From the NCBI GenBank assembly GCA_944739405.2, contig OX123182.2, positions 96,030,051 to 96,094,050 of the forward strand: a stretch of DNA of 64,000 nt. The letters run 5' to 3'. This document shows positions 43,891 through 54,850 of this stretch, piece after piece. The DNA is from Euclidia mi. Lineage: Eukaryota; Arthropoda; Insecta; Lepidoptera; Erebidae. A program made the translations under genes and the position numbers. The notes under the pieces were generated by a model, which worked only from the letters and a program-made list of their open reading frames with translations, did not search any database and had not been told where the DNA came from. Every line of letters starts with the position of its first letter. Positions within the stretch are counted from its first letter, which is position 1.

Positions 43891-46070
43891 GATTACTTAA
43901 AGTGTCAACCCATTCTCCAAAGTTGTTTACACGGCTCTACAGTTTTATTTTCCTCGAACTGTTTTTTTATTCCTGGCTACCTTTTTAAGTTGCATGTTTT
44001 CCTTCCTGCTTCCTGTTGTTTTGCGGCAGTTTGTGTTCACTTTACTATTGTACAATAAAATTATTTTTATAACGAAGGTTTATTTTTTGGGTCCCTTAGA
44101 GTTGTAATTTGTGACTTAATTTTTAAAGTATTAAATAGATTATTTTGGAACGCGTCTTGGAACACTTGGAGCGGATCAAATCAATTGACCACAGCTATTG
44201 TACTCCACGCCTAAATTTCGGGACAAATATTGGGATTTAAATTTCATTTTACAGATAGTAACGCGATATTTATAATTGTTAGCATGTAAAGTTAAAAAAT
44301 CTTCATTATCGTATAATATTGTTTTTATACGTTTTGTGTTTGCTCTATCAATGCTAGACTGTTAAATTGCTGCATAACGTCTAGTAAAATTGCTAGACGT
44401 TGTGGCAGTATAGTAATTTTCGTTACTAACACTAACTTAACATGGTTTTTTTCTGGATAAAGCATCCAACACGAAAACCAGATTACAAAAAAAAAAAGTT
44501 CTCTAGGTGCCGTTTAAAAATGAATAGATAACACGAAAATTTAATTTATTTTTCCAAGTCCAAGATGTTTTTAGCCATTTGTCGTACATTAGTTCAACAT
44601 AAGTCAAATAGGTGCTTAAATACTGCCGTCTACACACTAATTCACAATCACATCTCCTACCAAGTGATATCTCAAGTAAACTCACCGAACGATCGTTTAA
44701 GGCTGTGGTCAAATACTTGAGATAAACTAAACGAGGCACTTCCATCAACGTCGGTTGTGTACGAAACCCGATCCTGATAATAACCTCTTTGTGGAGATAA
44801 CGTTGCCAAACAAAAGCTTTAGGTTGAGTTTACGTTGAGACGGTTTTATTAGTGTTGTTTATTTTTAATGATCTGGCCATCGTTATACTTGTTGGCAGCC
44901 GAAATAATGTTTTTCTTGGACAGTATTTTTTGCTACGAAGGAAGTTTGCATTGCAGTTGATGGTTTTGTACTGGTGATAGTGGTGATATAGATTTTGATT
45001 CAGTGCAGTACATACCATTATGATAATCATACCAACGTTCATTTTTTTCACATAACCAGTGAAGGTGTTACTTTGCTTTGAGCTGTCTGATGATTTAAGG
45101 TTGTGTCAAGACCTACATAACAATATACAATCGTGTAGTAAGAAAGTACTCAGCTCCGTTAATCAAATATATTTTAAAACCTGGGTGGTTATACTTAACT
45201 CGTTCCTACCGTTTGGAGAATCGATAAAGTGATATTGATATCATGTATTGATTGACAAAAATAATTAATATTATCCTAATACTATTCTTATTGCATCCCA
45301 ACAATGTCCTGCAGAGCGCAGGATCTGCTACAATTAGTAGGTATATCGAGATTCGGCTGAATATTAGTTTGTTTCACGAAACCACTCTGACTCCATCAAA
45401 TCACAAACGATGGCACCCTGTTTAACAAGAAATATTCAATTTATTTATTTTTATTTATTTATTTCAATAGATTATAAATATAGCAGTCATGTATAATTTA
45501 ATATCTAAACATATTAAAAGTCTCCGCCGCGTCCTGTCTTATAAATGCGAAATATCTAAAACTACCTAACAGATTTTAGTACGGTTTCTATCAATAGATA
45601 ATGTGATTCCTGGGGAAAGTTAGCTGTATAATTCATGCGAATAAAGCCGCGGCAAATGTCTAGTTATTTACTATAGGAGAATGTACAAAAACATCAAAAC
45701 GAAACATATTGAATATCATGGACTAGGATTGTCAATTTACTTTGAGTTGAATCTCATAAAAGAACTAAAAAGTCTCTTTGCAAAAGTACGGCAATTTTTT
45801 GCGTAACGGTATTGAAACATGAAAAAGAATAAATTATCTTTTGTGTGCATAAATATTGGACAATGTCCAATACTTGTAGTGACAAACAACTATAAATGCA
45901 CCAACAGAATTTTATACATGTTAGTTATAAGTTTTGTTTGTAGCAGGCGTTTGTTTCGAAAGACCAAACCCTTACTAGGAGATAATTTCCCTTACTAGGA
46001 GAAACCGTCATGTCCCTAGGAAGTTCAAAAACATTTAATCAACAAACACTTAAGGCACCCAGGTTTAAAA
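43891..46070. other. No assigned gene
   Basis: AT-rich. The minus-strand frame at 44503-44748 (LVYLKYLTTALNDRSVS, YLTYVELMYDKW) is cleaner than chance frames nearby, but I recognise no family. A doubled CCCTTACTAGGAGA lies at 45969-46003. Confidence 0.45.
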
Positions 46071-46071
46071 A

Positions 46072-46165
46072 AAACAATGAATGACGTAAAGTGTTGTTCC
46101 GTTTAGGAATCGAACCCACGACGCGCGCATTGGCAGCTTTAACCACAGCGCCGTACTTGTCAAAA
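46072..46165 (-). repeat. tRNA-derived SINE head
   Basis: On the minus strand GTACGGCGCTGTGGTTAAAG (A-box region) is followed by GTCGTGGGTTCGATTCC, a perfect pol III B box (GGTTCGATTCC). No tRNA cloverleaf or amino-acid assignment is credible, so this is a SINE rather than a tRNA gene. Confidence 0.6.
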
Positions 46166-46599
46166 GTTTTTGAGTAGTAAGTAATTCATTTGCTGCTTAA
46201 TCCGTGAAAGTTATAAAGATTGTCGACGTCATTAAGAATCCCTACCATTGCGTGCCGGACACTAATTTAGAACAATGGATGTCGAACCATTCCTGACTGC
46301 TCAGCTCCTGTCTCATCGTCCTATATTTTGATAGCCTACAACTTGGGCGTGGTTTTAGGGCTAAAAATCGTAATTTGTATAGCTAAGTTGGTGACGAATG
46401 GATTCATGTTACATACAGGATGCATCCCTAGTGCAGGATGGTGGTGTCTTAAAAAAGAACACCTAAATAATCGATGAGTGTTTCTAAATTTTTTTTGTAT
46501 TTTGTTAAATTTTCGTTATTAGGTACATTGCAGATGATTAATTATAACTATATACATGACTATCTTAAATAATCATACTGTCTAAGAATATATATGTAC
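46166..46599. other. No gene seen
   Basis: AT-rich spacer, probably including the 3' UTR of the LINE that follows on the minus strand. Confidence 0.45.
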
Positions 46600-46648
46600 A
46601 TAAAACTAAAAATAAAGAGTAAAAATAGATACATATGTACAGGTGTGT

Positions 46649-47695
46649 TTAGACGTCGTAGAATGCCTCCGCATCAATATCATCGGGTAACGTGCCCAGA
46701 AGGCTGGCAGCATTGCCACGCTGGATGGCAATGCTGATTCTCTGAGCAAAGAATAAACCAGCCTTCTGGTCACGTGAGACGTCGACTAACCGTTTAGATA
46801 TTTCTCGGTATAGAGAACGAGCGCTCGGACCCCATGAGCCTAGCGTTTCCACCCCAAACGGCTCAAATACGTAATTAGCTACTAGATTACTATATTTGCG
46901 CCGTTTGAGGGTTTCCGCAGATGCAGCAGCAGCGCCAGCATGACCTCCCGAGCTTGGAACATGGGATGGCGCGAGGGTGTCTACGCAGGTTGCGTCTCAC
47001 ACCAAAGGCCTACCCATTTTCCATGGCAACAGTGACATACCGTCAGGTCTCTTCCCGTCGTCGCGTACCAAACCATTTGGTTCAAGTACAGCTGGTACAC
47101 CAGACGCGACAAGAGCACGACGGATTATGTCATTTAGGTGAGCATGACGAGGAATCCTACCAGCGCTTCTGCTGCAGGATAGCCCATGGTGTCCGAGGCT
47201 ATCGACGTCTTCTCCACAATGACATCGATGCGGAGAAACACACGGAGCACCTAAATGGAGACAAGTGGCGATACGGAACGTCTCATCGTCCAACATGGTT
47301 CCTGTGTTAGACGATGGTAGTGCCTGAAGCCATAGACCGGATTCTCATTCCCCCACAGCCAGCAAACGAGCACGCTCTGTAACATTAAAAGATGTATCCA
47401 AAAGAGTTTTCCTCACAATGTTACAAAGCGGCGCGTCCCACTGTCTTTGGGAGAATAGGTTGGTAGGCAAATCAGTGTTTGGACAAGCCATTTTCCAGGC
47501 GTTTATAGCTTCGGTTTTGCACAGCACTTTTGAGTTAACTAGTGTAGGTGATAATATTTTCCTAGTTAACTCTTCCGTGCTGTGAACCGAAGACAGGAAC
47601 GCCGGTAAACTGACATTGGAAATTTTGTGAACGCCGAGCCCACCCAAACGTATGGGTAAAGATGCTTGAAGCCAGGCTTGGTCGTCCAAGTCCAC
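46649..47695 (-). pseudogene. CCHC plus nuclease-like C-terminus, copy A
   Basis: WLQASLPIRLGGLGVHKI and the linker to ERARLLAVGE, then after lesions MLDDETFRIATCLHLGAP, a CHCGEDVDSLGHHGLSC zinc cluster, KRPDGMSLLPW-x2-GRP and WDATCVDTLAPSH. The RPDG...WDATCVD pair resembles a PD-(D/E)xK core. The C-terminus RISIAIQRGNAASLLGTL ends at a stop near 46650. At least three frame breaks or stops. Confidence 0.65.
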
Positions 47696-47778
47696 ATTTA
47701 ATATTTTTTTTAAAGTAACTTGTATAATTTGGTCGATTTGTCCTAATAGTGTTATTTTTTTCCAAAATTGCGATGATC

Positions 47779-48541
47779 TTAAGGCATGAGTAAATTTTGG
47801 GACGAAAAGTCAATATCGAATAATAGTATAAGCCGAATGTATATTAATTTTGAATAGACGATCTGAAATTTCACAAAATTTTGTAGTTTTTCTTCCAAGA
47901 AAGAATCAAAAGCTTCTTCAAATACGGGCGAACCTAGGAGGCGAAATGAACTCTTTTCAATAATTTTGATGTTTGGTGCCAAATGATTAAATTTAGATAC
48001 TATCGAAAGTTTTTTTGTAGAGTCTGTTGTATTTATAAACAACTCACACTTACTAGAATTTAGTTCCAAGCCAATAGAAGCGAATTTATTTTTAATAAAA
48101 GCTAAATCTTGTAATACAATGTCTAGATCTCCTCCTAGGGTTCCGTCGTCTAAATACCATACATTAAATTTAGAATTTATTTGCCGAATAATGGGTTGTA
48201 TAGCTAAGCTAAAAATGACTGGTCCAAGAGGGTCACCTTGTTGGCATCCAACTGCAGATTCCAAAAGATTGTCCTGAAATAGTAATTTTGTGGGATACCT
48301 GTAACATTGCCAAAGATATTTATAAATTTTAGGGGTTTCTAATTTTGCCTGTGCCAACAAAGTGTCCCTATTCACTGAATTGAAGGCGTTCTTCAAGTCA
48401 ACCTTCAGAATTACCTCCCCAACACCTCTTCCAAGATAAGTCGAAAGGGCATGTATAGCAGCCTCACAACCTCCCTTTGAACCAAAACCTAGTTGGAGAG
48501 GTTGGAATTTATCAGATAGATGAGTTAGATGTGTCTTATAT
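47779..48541 (-). pseudogene. Reverse transcriptase, YLDD type
   Basis: FQPLQLGFGSKGGCEAAIHAL (RT block 2a), LKVDLKNAFNSVNRDTLL (first catalytic Asp), SAVGCQQGDPLGPVIFSLAI and WYLDDGTLGGD carry all catalytic residues. The GCQQGDPLGP plus YLDDG combination differs from the APE-type LINEs elsewhere in the window. The frame begins upstream of 48396 without a start and is cut at 48541 by 5' truncation. It ends at 47779 by frame change. Confidence 0.75.
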
Positions 48542-49030
48542 TAATGAATAAAAATGAATAGGTATTTATCATTTGGGCGTTATCTCAGGTCTGCCATAAT
48601 TTAGAGCTATTTTATGTACGTACTTATGGGTGTAGGTATATGGTACAAGTCCTACAACCTCGATCACTTGAGATCAGCATCAATAGTCAAGAGTCACCTC
48701 ATCTTAACCATGCAAATAATGCTGATTTAAATTCATAGTTATTCATGTGACACAAGATACAAATTTCATAGTTTTTAAGATCGTATCAACTTATAAGAAT
48801 ATAAGTATAGCAAAAAAGAACCTTTAAAACAGGGAACTGGCAAGTTAGCTGAAGAGCTTCGCCACTGAGAAATAACACTAGATTACAAAGTATTGATAGT
48901 ATTTTTGGTGGCTTTGTCTGAAATTTCGGGAAGTAATATTGTATTATTTTTTATTTCATAACAATGTACATAATATTATTTAGGTATTTAACTAAACTTA
49001 ACTTAAATTTTAAAATACTATTCTACGAAA
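48542..49030. other. Spacer between the two non-LTR copies
   Basis: AT-rich, no ORF. It probably contains the 3' UTR of copy B at its right side (48.9-49.07 kb). Confidence 0.5.
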
Positions 49031-49067
49031 TATATACAAAACAAACAAAACGGAAAAAGAAAATAAT

Positions 49068-50205
49068 TTAGAGGGCGTCATAAAAGTCCTCCACATCGCC
49101 GTCGACTAGGAGCGTGCCCAGAACGCTGGCAGCATTGCCACGTTGTATGGCAATGCTTAACTTTTGGGCTAAGTACACCCCAACCTCCTGGTCACACGAG
49201 GCGTCGACCAGTCTCTTTGCGAGATCTCTAAAGAGAGATCTTGCACTTGGACCCCCTGGCCCCAACGATTCGACCCCAAACGGCTCAAATACGTAATCCC
49301 CTACTAGGTTTGCGTATTTGCGCCGTTTGAAGGTCTCCGCTGTAGCAGCAGCAGCGCCCGCACAACCCGCTGTACCAGGAAGATGAGATGGCGCGAGGGT
49401 ATCGACACACGTTGCGTCCCACACCAAAGGCCTACCCAACTTCCATGGGAGTAAAGACATACCGTCTGGTCTTTTGCCATCGTCACGTGCCAGCCCCTGA
49501 GGTTCAAGTTGGGCTGGAACGCCAGCGGTGACAAGAGCCCGGCGAAGTATGTCATTGAGATTGCCGTGTCGTGATATACGACCTGCGCTCCTGCTGCACG
49601 ATAAGCCATGATGACCAAGGCTGTCGACAGCCTCCCCACAGGGACAGCGATGCGGAAAAACACATGACGCACCTAAACGGAGGCAAGCAGCGATGCGGAA
49701 AGTCGTATCGTCCAACATGGTACCTATGTTGGACGATGGCAGTGCCTGAAGCCCGATTCCCATTCTCCCACAGCCAGGAAACGGGCACGCTCTGCAGCAT
49801 TGGACGATGTACTTAGGAGATTTTCTCCTACTGCGCTGCAAAGCGGCCCGTCCCACTGCCTCTGAGAGGATAAGTCTTGGGGTAATTCGGTGTTTGGACA
49901 AGCCATTCTCCAAGCATTCACGGCATCGATCACACACGGCACCTCAGAATCGACCAGTGTAGGTGCTAAGATTTTCCTGGTCAATTCTGCAGTGCCGTGG
50001 ACTGAGGACAGGAATGCTGGTAAGCTCACATCGGAAATTTTGTGAACGTCTAGGCCGCCCAGGCGTACAGGTAAGGATGCCTGTAGCCACACTCAGTCGT
50101 TAAAGGCCACATTTAGAATTTTGTTTAAGGTATTTTTTATAATATTGTCAATTTGAAAGAGTGAGGATGGGTTTTTCCAAAATGGTGAAGATCGAATAGC
50201 AATAA
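49068..50205 (-). pseudogene. Same non-LTR family, copy B (C-terminal part only)
   Basis: Diverged second copy. The linker (WLQASLPVRLGGLDVHKI, 50092-49724) and the C-terminal frame (49937-49068) carry CPCGEAVDSLGHHGLSC, KRPDGMSLLPWKLGRPLVW, DATCVDTLAPSHLPG and KRRKYANLVGDYVFEPFG, ending in DVEDFYDAL and a stop. The nuclease-like region is uninterrupted here, so it is the best copy for defining the domain. Around 49.73-49.80 kb a frame change separates linker and C-terminus. The RT is missing (5' truncation near 50205). Confidence 0.7.
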
Positions 50206-50541
50206 TATAATATATAAAATTGTATAATATTGTATTAAAATTAGATTAGAATCATACTTTATTATTGAGAATATAAATAAGATAGGACTACTTGTGACAT
50301 TACACAAACTTTAATTTTCTTACCTATGCCTAATCCAATTACTTAACGAACCAAACACAAGAAGCCATCAAGAAGCATTCAAATTTTCCTATACAAAGTG
50401 CGTCCATTACCAGTCATTTAACTTGGCCCGTTAAACTGCGGTTAAAGTAAAATTAGGGTTCCGTGGTTACGCCTTATGCGCTCTTGACTTAAGCTGTTTC
50501 TGGCGTAATAGTGTTAAAAACTAGAATCCAATTTAGATCAG
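50206..50541. other. No gene seen
   Basis: AT-rich spacer; the right edge is the Harbinger target site. Confidence 0.5.
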
Positions 50542-50849
50542 TAATGCCCGGTTTCTGAAGTTACCACATATACTCTCAACAGTTATTGATTCATTAAAGT
50601 TATGGAAAGGATAAACTTTGGTTAACTGACACTGCGTTTCTGAATGCGCACTGGAGCGTTCAATAACTATTGAACACTGTAAAGTATTATAGTATCTGTG
50701 ATTGAACCAATACGTAGTTCTTTTTTCTGCCACTAGATGACTCTGATAAAAAAAACGGGTTGAAAACTTATTTAAATATTTTAATTTGTCTGTTTAACTA
50801 GTTGTTTAATCATATATTGTTTTTTTAGGAGTAAACCACTAGTTGCTCG

Positions 50850-51800
50850 CTATTTTACTAAAAAAATATGATAATGCCTCATCCGTAATGGTTGTACGCC
50901 TGCTAACTTATATACTTTTAAAAAATAAAATGTCAAATCAGGCCTCGATGTCAGAAGATTTGACATTTTGATGATGATGATATGTGCTTTATAGTAAAGC
51001 TTTTCTGCAGTTGTATTTGGATTCAAAAATGGTATCATTATGTACTTGCCACAAGGATAGGCACTGTCTCCTAGGATGTGACCATCTAGGTATCTCATTG
51101 TTATGCAGGCGAGCTCGTAGAAACGAATTATGGTACACTTTACTGTCATGAGTAGATCCATGCCAACGAGCATCTAAATCTCTGATGTATAATTTTGCAT
51201 CACATACAACTTGTACATTGACAGAAAAGATTTTTTTTCTGTTCCTAAAAAGTTCTGGTCCTCCAGGAGATTGAATTGGAATATGAGATCCATCTACACA
51301 ACCGATAACATTTGGAAAACCAGCTATATTATAAAATTGCGCTTTAACTTCTCCCAGATCTTCAGAGTTTGGCATTCGTATATATCTTCTAGCTAGTTTT
51401 GCTATTTCTCTACTTACTTTATAAACCACTCTTGACACAGTGGTTTTATGAACATTAATATCATCACCAATCACTACTTGAAATGTGCCTGTGGCGTAAA
51501 ATCGTAATATGATGAAAATTTGTTCCAACATAGACAATGTATATTTGCAATACATAACTGGAGCTAAACTAATGCTGATCATATGACTTATGTGTAACAC
51601 GGTGTCCTTATCAAAACGATATCTCAATTTAAATTCTTCATCCTTGTTTACGGAATGTAAAGAAGCAAAATGAATGAAATGTTTATTTCAAAAGGATTTC
51701 TCCTAGATATTAGGTTTCTAGGAACTAATTTATTAGCAATAAACTCCAGCACTTCAAAATCAAACTCTCTGCTCACTGCAGAACTGCTCGAATACGACAT
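50850..51800 (-). pseudogene. Harbinger transposase (HARBI1-like)
   Basis: DDE_Tnp_4-type nuclease of Harbinger transposons. A likely start is ATG at 51800 (MSYSSSSAVSREFDF), then after a frame break RYRFDKDTVLHI, the helix-turn-helix-like HKTTVSRVVYKVS, GCVDGSHIPIQSP (first catalytic Asp), VVCDAKLYIRDLDARWHGST, then a second frame break into LGDSAYPCGKYIMIPF (next Asp block). The final catalytic Glu region is missing, so the protein is inactive. A 13-bp-arm hairpin (50927-50969) sits where the 3' coding part should be. Confidence 0.75.
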
Positions 51801-52157
51801 TTTGTATCGGTTATGTAAAAGTTGTAAACACAAACCTATCATATGAAAACTTTCCAGTTATTATGTATTAGTCTATGATCAAAACCTTAAAATCTTAAAA
51901 AAGGTAACACGTTTGACAGAAGTTAAACTTCAAATAAAGTTATGGAACCGATAAACGGCGAACATTGGTCGGTTAAGTTAAGGATAGCTGGAGTTTATTC
52001 TTATTTTAAATTGTCTTTCGGGATTTATACCACGTACCTTTGTTTGGAGTAACCGATATTTCGGCTCTGTTGCAAGCGCCATGTTCACGGATGTAATGAG
52101 GGTATTGCGGGTGAATGAATGTTACGAGCAAGTGTAACGGTCTACCCGCTTTCTTAC

Positions 52158-52727
52158 TCATTTTTTACGTACAACACCTCTGCCACTGTTTTCACTATCG
52201 CGCTGTACCCGATCACGACATACTACACTCACTACGTCAGCTCGCGGTTTGACTTTTTTATTTTCACGGGTTTTACATAGACGTACCACTGGATGCCAGA
52301 TACTCGACAGTTGAAACCCATCCTCTCTATTGAAATTTCTGAACTTTTTAATTTTAATAGCTTCCCTAACCATTCGGGGTATGTAGTGGCGTTCTGTCGA
52401 TAGCACCTGAGGGTTGTGTAACTCAATCCAGTGGTCAGTACCCGAGTCTAAGAGATCTTGAGCTATGGCTGACTTGTGTGGTTCATTATTTTTGACTGCC
52501 CTTATGTGTTCCTTTATCCGGCAAGAGATGGTGCGTTTAGTCTGTCCTATATAGGAACTCCCACAGCTGCAGTCAATTTTGTATATACCTGGCTTTTCTA
52601 AGGGAAGACTGTCTTTTGGCGATCTTATATATTGCGACAGTTTCTTAAAAGGAGTGAAGATAGTTTTAACTGAGACCTTTTTAAGGATATTGGCGACCTT
52701 ATCTGTCACTCTTTTGACGTACGGCAA
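52158..52727 (-). CDS. Penelope GIY-YIG endonuclease domain
   Basis: Same frame as the RT, beyond one TAA. A linker rich in basic residues leads to GIY (residues 47-49 of this segment), DCSCGSSYIGQTKRT with YIG at 59-61, and the downstream RIKEHIRAVKN basic motif, i.e. the catalytic Tyr/Arg layout of GIY-YIG nucleases. The tail HYIPRMVREAIKIKKFRNFN and RLCKTRENKKVKPRADV follows. The frame ends at VVRKK. In Penelope elements this nuclease makes the target nick. Confidence 0.8.
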   Translation of the reverse strand: MPYVKRVTDKVANILKKVSVKTIFTPFKKLSQYIRSPKDSLPLEKPGIYKIDCSCGSSYIGQTKRTISCRIKEHIRAVKNNEPHKSAIAQDLLDSGTDHWIELHNPQVLSTERHYIPRMVREAIKIKKFRNFNREDGFQLSSIWHPVVRLCKTRENKKVKPRADVVSVVCRDRVQRDSENSGRGVVRKK

Positions 52728-52838
52728 GTACGCTGGGTGTCGTTCATCCTTGAAGTCCAGGTGTTTCTTAGTATGTCTGGGTGGTCTGATTCGCCTACTG
52801 TACCCGTTCTTGTGTGGAACGTCGCTTATATGTGAAAG

Positions 52839-54105
52839 TTACTCATCTAAATGTTCCTCGTCACACAAGCTGTATGCCCGGTCGGTAAGCGACGTTATAA
52901 CGGAATTCAGTTGACGTGGGTGATGATGTGAGTCGGCGTGTAGATAGCGATCTGTGTGCGTTGGTTTCCTGTACACGGAGTGGCTCAGGGAACCGTCCTC
53001 TCGTACGCCAATCATAACGTCGAGGAACGCCATTCTTCTATCCTTTTCGATTTCATAAGTAGAACCTATTTTACTGTGGATGCTGTTTAAATGTGCCAAG
53101 TACTGATGAACATTCTCTTCATCGCCTTCCATAACACAGAAAATATCGTCCACGTACCGTTTCCAAATTTTTACACTTAATGGGGCAGTAGCAATGGCTT
53201 GGTTTTCGAAATGTTCCATCCATAGGTTGGCTACCACTGGAGCTACCGGACTGCCCATCGCTACGCTATCAATTTGTAGGTAGTACTCACCTCTGTATAA
53301 AAAGTAATTTGTGGTTAGGCAATGATGTACCAGGTCGGCATATACCACAGCAATATGGTCCTCATTGATCCTACGTCGAATTACTTCCATGCAGTCTGCT
53401 ATCGGCACATTTGTGAACAGCGATTCTACGTCAAAACTGACCATCCCTTCTTTATCACTAACGTTACTCTGACGCAGAATCTCAATAAAATGTCGGGAGT
53501 CTTTGACGTACGATGTTGTTTTACCCACCAATGGCCGCAGTACCTTAGCTACGTGTTTAGCTAGTTCGTAAGTCGGTGAATCTACCTGACTGACTATAGG
53601 TCGTAAAGGAACGTTGTTCTTGTGAACCTTTGGCAAACCATACAGTTTGGGGGGTAGAACATTCCGAGGACGTAGTAAATGGGTCACCGTATCTTCATTG
53701 ATCGCGTGCTGGCACTCCTTGATCAGCCTCTGGGTACTACGGTTCAACCTAGCGGTCGGGTTATAATCTACCTTTTTGTACGTGTTGACGTCACTTAATA
53801 ATTGCCGCATTTTTTCGTCATATTCACTTACGTTCATAACTACCGTCGCGTTCCCTTTGTCAGCTTTTAGGACAAGTACGCTCTAATCTTCACGGAGTTC
53901 ACGTAATGCGACACGTTCAGCCACGTTCGTGTTAGGCTGAGGAGGTTTGGCGCGACGTAAACAGACAGCGACATCTTGTCGCAAAACTTCGGCCTCTTCA
54001 GAAGGTATTTTATTCCGTCGGATAACCTCCTCAACTGTGCCGATCACCTTCTCCTAAGGAACATGACTAGGTGTTGGTGCGAAATTCAACCCTTTCTCTA
54101 AAAAT
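52839..54105 (-). pseudogene. Penelope RT domain with nonsense codons
   Basis: An N-terminal part (LEKGLNFAPTP) and ADKGNATVVMNVSEYDEK lead into the Penelope RT: YGLPKVHK, PLRPIVSQVDSPTYELA, MVSFDVESLFTNVP (first Asp), MGSPVAPVVANLWMEHFE and the YVDD catalytic block about 228 residues after the 53837 ATG. The same frame is open from about 54105 to 52158 except for three nonsense codons, at 54054-54056, 53883-53885 and 52839-52841. No frameshift is seen. RT is homologous to telomerase-type RTs in this family. Confidence 0.85.
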
Positions 54106-54107
54106 AA

Positions 54108-54640
54108 AGGAACACATAAGGGCAGTCAAAAATAATGAACCACACAAGTCAGCCATAGCTCAAGATCTCTTAGACTCGGGTACTGACCACTAGATTGAGT
54201 TACACAACCCTCAGGTGCTTTCGACAGAACGCCACTACATACCCCGAATGGTTAGGGAAGCTATTGAAATTAAAAAGTTCAGAAATTTCAATAGAGAGGA
54301 TGGGTTTCAACTGTCGAGTATCTGGCATCCAGTGGTACGTCTATGTAAAACCCGTGAAAATAAAAAAGTCAAACCGCGAGCTGACGTAGTGAGTGTAGTA
54401 TGTCGTGATCGGGTACAGTGCGATAGTGAAAACAGTGGCAGTGGTGTTGTACGCAAAAAACGAGTAAGAAAGCGGGTAGACCATTATACTTGCTCGTAAC
54501 ATTCATCCACCCGCAATACCCTCAGTACATCCGTGAATATGGCGCTTGCAACAGAGCCGAAATATCGGTTACTCCAAACAAAGGTACGTGGTATAAATCC
54601 CGAAAGACAATTTAAAATAAGTTTAAATGACCACGTAAGT
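54108..54640 (+). repeat. Inverted terminal copy of the Penelope 3' end
   Basis: Reverse complement of 52001-52520 with only a few differences. Its plus-strand frame (54215-54499) repeats HYIPRMVREAIEIKKFRNFN and RLCKTRENKKVKPRADV with K-to-E and R-to-C changes, and reads through the position of the stop used in the main copy. It lacks the GIY-YIG core. Confidence 0.85.
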
Positions 54641-54767
54641 TTAAATTCCTAAACTGGAGTTTATGTTGTGACGCGTTGTTCAGAAACGCACTTTCTTGAG
54701 TTATCGAACCAATAACGCTAACGGATAGATAAACCACCGATAAAAGTACCTCAGAAAACGGGCATAA

Positions 54768-54850
54768 GTGGCTTAGCCGGTTAACGCTTGAGTGTTTCGT
54801 CTACGAAGAGAGACTTTATTTGGTATGAATCGAACTTGTTGAATTCTCAA
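54768..54850 (+). repeat. tRNA-like SINE head, degraded
   Basis: TGGCTTAGCCGGTTAACGC resembles an A box and GGTATGAATCGAACT a decayed B box. The Harbinger inserted at its left edge. Confidence 0.4.

Larger units (their letters stand above)
46600..48541 (-). mobile_element. Unusual non-LTR element, copy A (RT + RLE-like)
   Basis: A 5'-truncated minus-strand copy. It holds an RT with an unusual YLDD active site, a linker, a CCHC-type cysteine cluster and a C-terminal nuclease-like domain. Downstream of the stop is AT-rich 3' sequence without a clear tail. Domain order (RT, then CCHC, then a PD-containing nuclease) matches the R2-like group with a restriction-like endonuclease rather than APE-type LINEs. 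The exact clade is unknown to me. Confidence 0.65.
51999..54653 (-). mobile_element. Penelope-like element with inverted end
   Basis: A minus-strand PLE is bracketed by CTGGAGTTTAT at 51988-51998 and 54654-54664 (an 11-bp target duplication). The 3' terminal ~520 bp (52001-52520) occurs again, inverted, at the other end (about 54108-54620), giving the terminal-inverted arrangement typical of Penelope insertions. It encodes RT followed by a GIY-YIG endonuclease in one frame. Confidence 0.85.
50545..54764 (-). mobile_element. PIF/Harbinger element with TAA TSD
   Basis: Left TIR TGCCCGGTTTCTGAAGTTAC (from 50545) and the right-end inverse, reading TGCCCGTTTTCTGAGGTACT (ending at 54764), match at most positions. 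TAA is duplicated at 50542-50544 and 54765-54767, the TWA target of PIF/Harbinger. Inside is a decayed minus-strand DDE transposase. A 2.65-kb Penelope-like element is inserted in its 5' region, so the Harbinger itself is only ~1.55 kb and lacks the Myb/MADF partner gene. Confidence 0.8.

Noticed and set aside
44503..44748. 81-codon minus-strand frame as a gene
   Set aside because: Protein-like, but no motif, no splice context and no neighbours support it. Noted in the gap entry only.
46072..46165. Possible tRNA gene (perfect B box)
   Set aside because: No cloverleaf, no acceptor pairing and no anticodon loop could be drawn. It fits a SINE head.
46921..47310. Plus-strand 129-codon frame
   Set aside because: Antisense to the nuclease-like C-terminus of the non-LTR element, which has the recognisable motifs.
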